Origin: Rhodospirillaceae bacterium | Lineage (GTDB): Bacteria > Pseudomonadota > Alphaproteobacteria > Rhodospirillales > Rhodospirillaceae | NCBI GenBank assembly: GCA_016937315.1 | Contig: JAFGWD010000045.1 | Span: forward strand, 1-8,586 | Direction of reading: 5' to 3' | DNA: 8,586 nucleotides | Part shown: piece by piece, positions 5,983 to 8,586 of the stretch | Position numbering within the stretch: the first letter of the stretch is position 1 | How the letters are laid out: every line of letters begins with the position of its first letter | Position numbers and translations under genes: made by a program | Notes under the pieces: generated by a model | What the model saw: only the letters and a program-made list of their open reading frames with translations | Databases searched by the model: none | Told to the model about the DNA's origin: nothing

Positions 5983-6909
5983 TTAAGGCTTTGCCGCAGG
6001 TTTCGTGCGGCTTTTTTCCTCAGGCAGAGCTTCCGCCTGTTTTGGGGTAAAGATACCGCGCACTGGTGCGGGCTTTTCGTGCTTTGCCCCCGGAGCCTGG
6101 GCATACAACGTGCTGATTCCGGTGTTCATATTGACCACCGCATAGGCCCCGTTCAAGGTGTCGGTGCCCCGAGTCAGGGTGACGTTGTTCAACAGCGTTG
6201 CGATACCGGTTTTGACGTTGTAGCGGCCCTTATCGCCGGTCACGATCTCGGTCTTTGTTGTGATGACGACATGCCCGTGGGCATCAACGACGTCAATATC
6301 GCTGCCTTTGCTGGGGCCGGTTTTCGTTTTTGATGAGGGCTTGGTCTTGGCCTTCGGCGAGAAGTAGGCAATGACCACGTCGGCCTTTAGAGTGCGGCCG
6401 TCGCGGACCACGACGGCATTGCCGCGAGCCACGGCAAAGCGTTTCGCGTCCCAGTATTCCAATTCGTCTTTCGCGGTGACGGTGGTGTCGGGGGTGACCA
6501 GCTTGGCGTGTGGCTTGCCGCGCAGGACCAGGACGGCGGCATCAATGTCGTAAACAGCGGTGTCGCCGGTGGCGGTTTCGGTGGGGGAAACAATGCGGGT
6601 ATGCCCATCCGCATCCAATCGCCAGAGTTCTGATTTTCCTGACACGCCTTCGCGGTAGTGCGCCGTCAGTGTGTCGGCATAGACCGTGGTGTCGTTTCGG
6701 GTTGCGGAGGCGTTGCCGTGGGCGACAAAACGCTTGCCATCACGCATCCATTCGATGCCGTTGTCGGCGAGAACCTCAACCGGTGTTGGGGTGTCCGAGG
6801 GGCCCATACCTAAGGTTTGGGCGTGGGCGAGGTATGGGGCAAAGGCGAGGATCAGTCCCGTTAAGGCTCCGGCGCATCGCAGGGTCCGCGAATCACTTGC
6901 TTGGAACAT
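5983..6909 (-). CDS. lptA: periplasmic LPS transport protein LptA (OstA-like)
   Basis: The protein has 308 residues and forms the periplasmic bridge that carries LPS from LptC to LptD. A Sec signal peptide is visible at 1-30 (basic start, hydrophobic GALTGLILAFAPYLA, cleavage after AHA). The beta-jellyroll (OstA) repeats follow from about VEVLADNGIEWMRDGKRFVAHGNA (44-67), with repeated patterns such as RFVAHGNA, RFAVARGNA and DAHGHVVI and the VVTG-like EIVTGDKGRY. E. coli LptA has about 185 residues; this one is longer through a Lys/Thr/Ser-rich insert (about 184-203) and a Pro/Lys/Glu-rich tail (about 272-308). The ATG at 6909 overlaps the lptC end by 17 nt and has AGGAG (6919-6923) 9 nt upstream. 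The longer form is common in alphaproteobacteria as far as I know, but that is memory, not a search. Confidence 0.9.
   Translation of the reverse strand: MFQASDSRTLRCAGALTGLILAFAPYLAHAQTLGMGPSDTPTPVEVLADNGIEWMRDGKRFVAHGNASATRNDTTVYADTLTAHYREGVSGKSELWRLDADGHTRIVSPTETATGDTAVYDIDAAVLVLRGKPHAKLVTPDTTVTAKDELEYWDAKRFAVARGNAVVVRDGRTLKADVVIAYFSPKAKTKPSSKTKTGPSKGSDIDVVDAHGHVVITTKTEIVTGDKGRYNVKTGIATLLNNVTLTRGTDTLNGAYAVVNMNTGISTLYAQAPGAKHEKPAPVRGIFTPKQAEALPEEKSRTKPAAKP
5993..6017 (+). terminator. terminator-shaped hairpin on the strand opposite lptA
   Basis: GCCGCA (5993-5998) and TGCGGC (6006-6011) form a perfect 6-bp GC-rich stem with a 7-nt loop, followed directly by six Ts (6012-6017). The orientation would end plus-strand transcripts, although no plus-strand gene lies nearby. 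It lies inside the last codons of lptA, where it encodes the Ala/Lys/Pro tail. It may stop antisense transcription or be a by-product of that codon usage. Confidence 0.4.
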
Positions 6910-7624
6910 CGGATTTCACTCCTGGGCGAAGGATGAGGCGGGCTTTTCCCTTGAACAGCATGCGCCGTCCTCGGTCGAGGATCAGGAAGCCGTTCTCGCT
7001 TTTTATGTTTCCGGCGGGGCCATATCCCTCCGCTGGATCGTCGCCCTCGGCGCGGCCATCATGCACGGAAATGCGTGCGGTTGGCGAGGAGAAGGCGTAA
7101 CCGTTGTCGTGGAAGAGCGAAACGCCTCCGGTCAGGCGCAGGAGTTCGGCGTCACGGTCAAAGGTTCCCTGTGGGGCACGGGCGATGACCCAGGTTCCAT
7201 CCTTGAGGGCCAGGTCGGCGGTTGGCGATTCCAGCGCAATGATGCGGCTGCCGGGGCTGACCTCGTGTGCGGACTCGGATGTCACGGTATAGGGTTGTTG
7301 GTCGGTGTCGGTGCCTTGGAAGCGGGCGTTGACGACGCGCAGGCGATCCGGGTGGCGCGGGTCCAAACCCGACAAGGCAATTTGGAAACGGTTGTGCTCT
7401 GCCTGAAGCTGCGGCCACAACAAGATTGCTCCCAGAAGAAGGACGGCGATGACCGGCAGCAACAGCTTCATCATGCGGACGAAGCGACTGTAAAGAGAGG
7501 TGCGTTGAGGCATGTCGGAGCGTCTCAACGCCGAAGCGATGATGAAGCGTGAATCAGGAAGCGACTCGCCCGTTGGCGGCGTCGCGGCGGCGGCGGAGGA
7601 TTTCGCGGCCGTGCGTTTTTTCAT
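6893..7624 (-). CDS. lptC: LPS export inner-membrane protein LptC
   Basis: The protein has 243 residues. LptC is a bitopic protein that receives LPS from LptB2FG and hands it to LptA. It has a cytoplasmic N-terminal region rich in Ala, Ser and Arg (1-50), one transmembrane helix at about 53-70 (KLLLPVIAVLLLGAILLW) and a periplasmic jellyroll domain to the end (for example RFQGTDTDQQPYTVTSESA and the strand-rich GGVSLFHDNGYAFSSPTARI). The N-terminal region before the helix is longer than in E. coli. The ATG at 7624 overlaps the kdsD stop codon as ATGA, a classic translational coupling arrangement. Starts at Met38 or Met51 would also keep the helix, but the ATGA overlap favours the first. The identification rests mainly on position between kdsD and lptA plus topology, since LptC sequences diverge strongly. 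Confidence 0.88.
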   Translation of the reverse strand: MKKRTAAKSSAAAATPPTGESLPDSRFIIASALRRSDMPQRTSLYSRFVRMMKLLLPVIAVLLLGAILLWPQLQAEHNRFQIALSGLDPRHPDRLRVVNARFQGTDTDQQPYTVTSESAHEVSPGSRIIALESPTADLALKDGTWVIARAPQGTFDRDAELLRLTGGVSLFHDNGYAFSSPTARISVHDGRAEGDDPAEGYGPAGNIKSENGFLILDRGRRMLFKGKARLILRPGVKSDVPSK

Positions 7625-8586
7625 GACACCCCGGCGCGTAAGCAGTCGTGCATGTGGATGATGCCGACGGGGTGGCCGTTGGTTTCGACCACGAACAGGC
7701 TGGTGATGGCACGATCGTTCATGATCCCCAAGGCTTCGGCGGCCAGGGTTTCCGGCTGGATGGTCTTGGGATTGGCGGTCATCACGCGACGGGTCGGCAT
7801 GTCCAGAAGCTCGGGTGCCATGTGGCGGCGCAGATCACCGTCGGTGATGATACCGGCCAGGCAGCCTTGGGGATCGGTGATGCCGACACAGCCAAAGCTT
7901 TTTTCCGACATCACGATCAGAGCGTCGGCCATATGGGCGTCAAGGGAGATCAAAGGGACATCGGGCAGGGGGTGCATCAGTTCGCGGACCCGGAGCAGGC
8001 GCTGTCCAAGTTTGCCGCCGGGGTGAAAGGCTTTGAAATCGCTGGCGGAGAAGCCACGGCGTTCGAGAAGCGCGACGGCGATGGCGTCCCCCAGGGCGAG
8101 GGTGGCGGTGGTCGATGTGGTCGGCGCCAGTCCCAGCGGGCAGGCTTCCCCGTCGGCGGGAAGGGTTAGGGTAACGTCGGCGGCGGCACCGAGGGCGCTG
8201 TCGTTGCGTTCGGTAATCGCGATTAATGGAATCAAAAACCGTCGGGAATAGGCGATGATGTCGGCGAGTTCCGGTGTTTCCCCGGACTTTGACAGCAGGA
8301 TCAGGGCATCCTGACGGGTGATCATACCCAAATCGCCATGACTGGCTTCGGCGGGGTGGACGAAGAACGACGGTGTCCCGGTAGAGGCCAAGGTTGCGGA
8401 AATCTTGCGCCCGACGTGGCCGCTTTTGCCCATGCCGGAAACGATGACGCGCCCGTGATCCGAGGCGAGGACCCGTCCTTCTAAAAGATCAAGGGCGCGG
8501 GTGAAGTCGATACCCAATGTCTCGCTCATACGCAGCAATGCGGCGGCCTCGGCTTCAAGGACATGGCGGGCGGCGGTGAGGTCGGA
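7621..8586 (-). CDS. kdsD: arabinose-5-phosphate isomerase, SIS plus two CBS domains (5' end beyond window)
   Basis: The enzyme converts ribulose-5-phosphate to arabinose-5-phosphate, the first step of Kdo synthesis for the LPS core. The frame is open to the right edge, giving 321 visible residues that begin SDLTAARHVLEAEAAALL, which fits the family's N-terminal helix; only a short stretch is missing. The SIS domain holds SGMGKSGHVGRKISATLASTG (about 50-70), the HPAEASHGDLGM loop with the conserved His and Asp residues (about 77-88) and LSKSGETPE (about 98-106). Two CBS domains follow at about 200-260 (IITDGDLRRH) and 265-321 (MTANPKTI to GIIHMHDCLRAG). The gene overlaps lptC by 4 nt. An internal TTG at 8538 is not the start because the coding pattern continues upstream. 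GutQ and KpsF are close paralogues, but linkage to lptC favours KdsD. Confidence 0.95.
   Translation of the reverse strand, partial: SDLTAARHVLEAEAAALLRMSETLGIDFTRALDLLEGRVLASDHGRVIVSGMGKSGHVGRKISATLASTGTPSFFVHPAEASHGDLGMITRQDALILLSKSGETPELADIIAYSRRFLIPLIAITERNDSALGAAADVTLTLPADGEACPLGLAPTTSTTATLALGDAIAVALLERRGFSASDFKAFHPGGKLGQRLLRVRELMHPLPDVPLISLDAHMADALIVMSEKSFGCVGITDPQGCLAGIITDGDLRRHMAPELLDMPTRRVMTANPKTIQPETLAAEALGIMNDRAITSLFVVETNGHPVGIIHMHDCLRAGVS

Noticed and set aside
6686..7552. Plus-strand open frame of 288 codons opposite lptA and lptC
   Set aside because: It is antisense to two well-supported genes and shows no recognisable motif; explained by GC-rich third positions.
1..8586. A mobile element, CRISPR array, defence island or unknown multi-gene system
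   Set aside because: All coding space is accounted for by recognisable housekeeping families in a conserved order; no transposase, integrase, spaced repeats or atypical composition was seen.

Overview
The window looks like an ordinary chromosomal segment of an alphaproteobacterium, probably Rhodospirillales-like. This rests on the gene order (kdsD, lptC, lptA, lptB, rpoN, long-form hpf, ptsN in one direction), the moderately high GC with G/C-rich third positions, and the protein sequences. I cannot name the genus from sequence alone.

Layout, read in the direction of transcription (right to left, minus strand): kdsD (cut by the right edge at 8586), lptC, lptA, lptB, rpoN, hpf, ptsN and a hotdog-fold acyl-CoA thioesterase, ending at 1534. 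One plus-strand gene, an IbpA-type small heat-shock protein (927-1388), converges on the thioesterase. Divergent from it, at the left edge, is the N-terminal half of a minus-strand SulP-family anion permease (1-637). That gene runs off the window and is easily missed for this reason.

How the genes fit together: KdsD makes the Kdo precursor arabinose-5-phosphate. LptC, LptA and LptB are respectively the inner-membrane bitopic subunit, the periplasmic bridge and the cytoplasmic ATPase of LPS export. RpoN is sigma-54. HPF is the ribosome-hibernation factor and PtsN is EIIA of the nitrogen PTS. kdsD/lptC overlap by 4 nt and lptC/lptA by 17 nt, and rpoN starts 16 nt after lptB, which indicates tight coupling. 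Larger gaps before lptB (153 nt), hpf (about 288 nt), ptsN (150 nt) and the thioesterase (104 nt) hold promoter-like or hairpin-forming sequence and are where internal transcription or processing is most likely.

I see no mobile element, CRISPR array, tRNA/rRNA gene, toxin-antitoxin pair, defence island or other evidently new system. The findings are therefore non-coding details: palindromes overlapping candidate promoters, a 17-bp hairpin in the divergent intergenic region, serial hairpins before ptsN, and a terminator-shaped element facing against lptA. All promoter and terminator calls come from reading by eye and are tentative.
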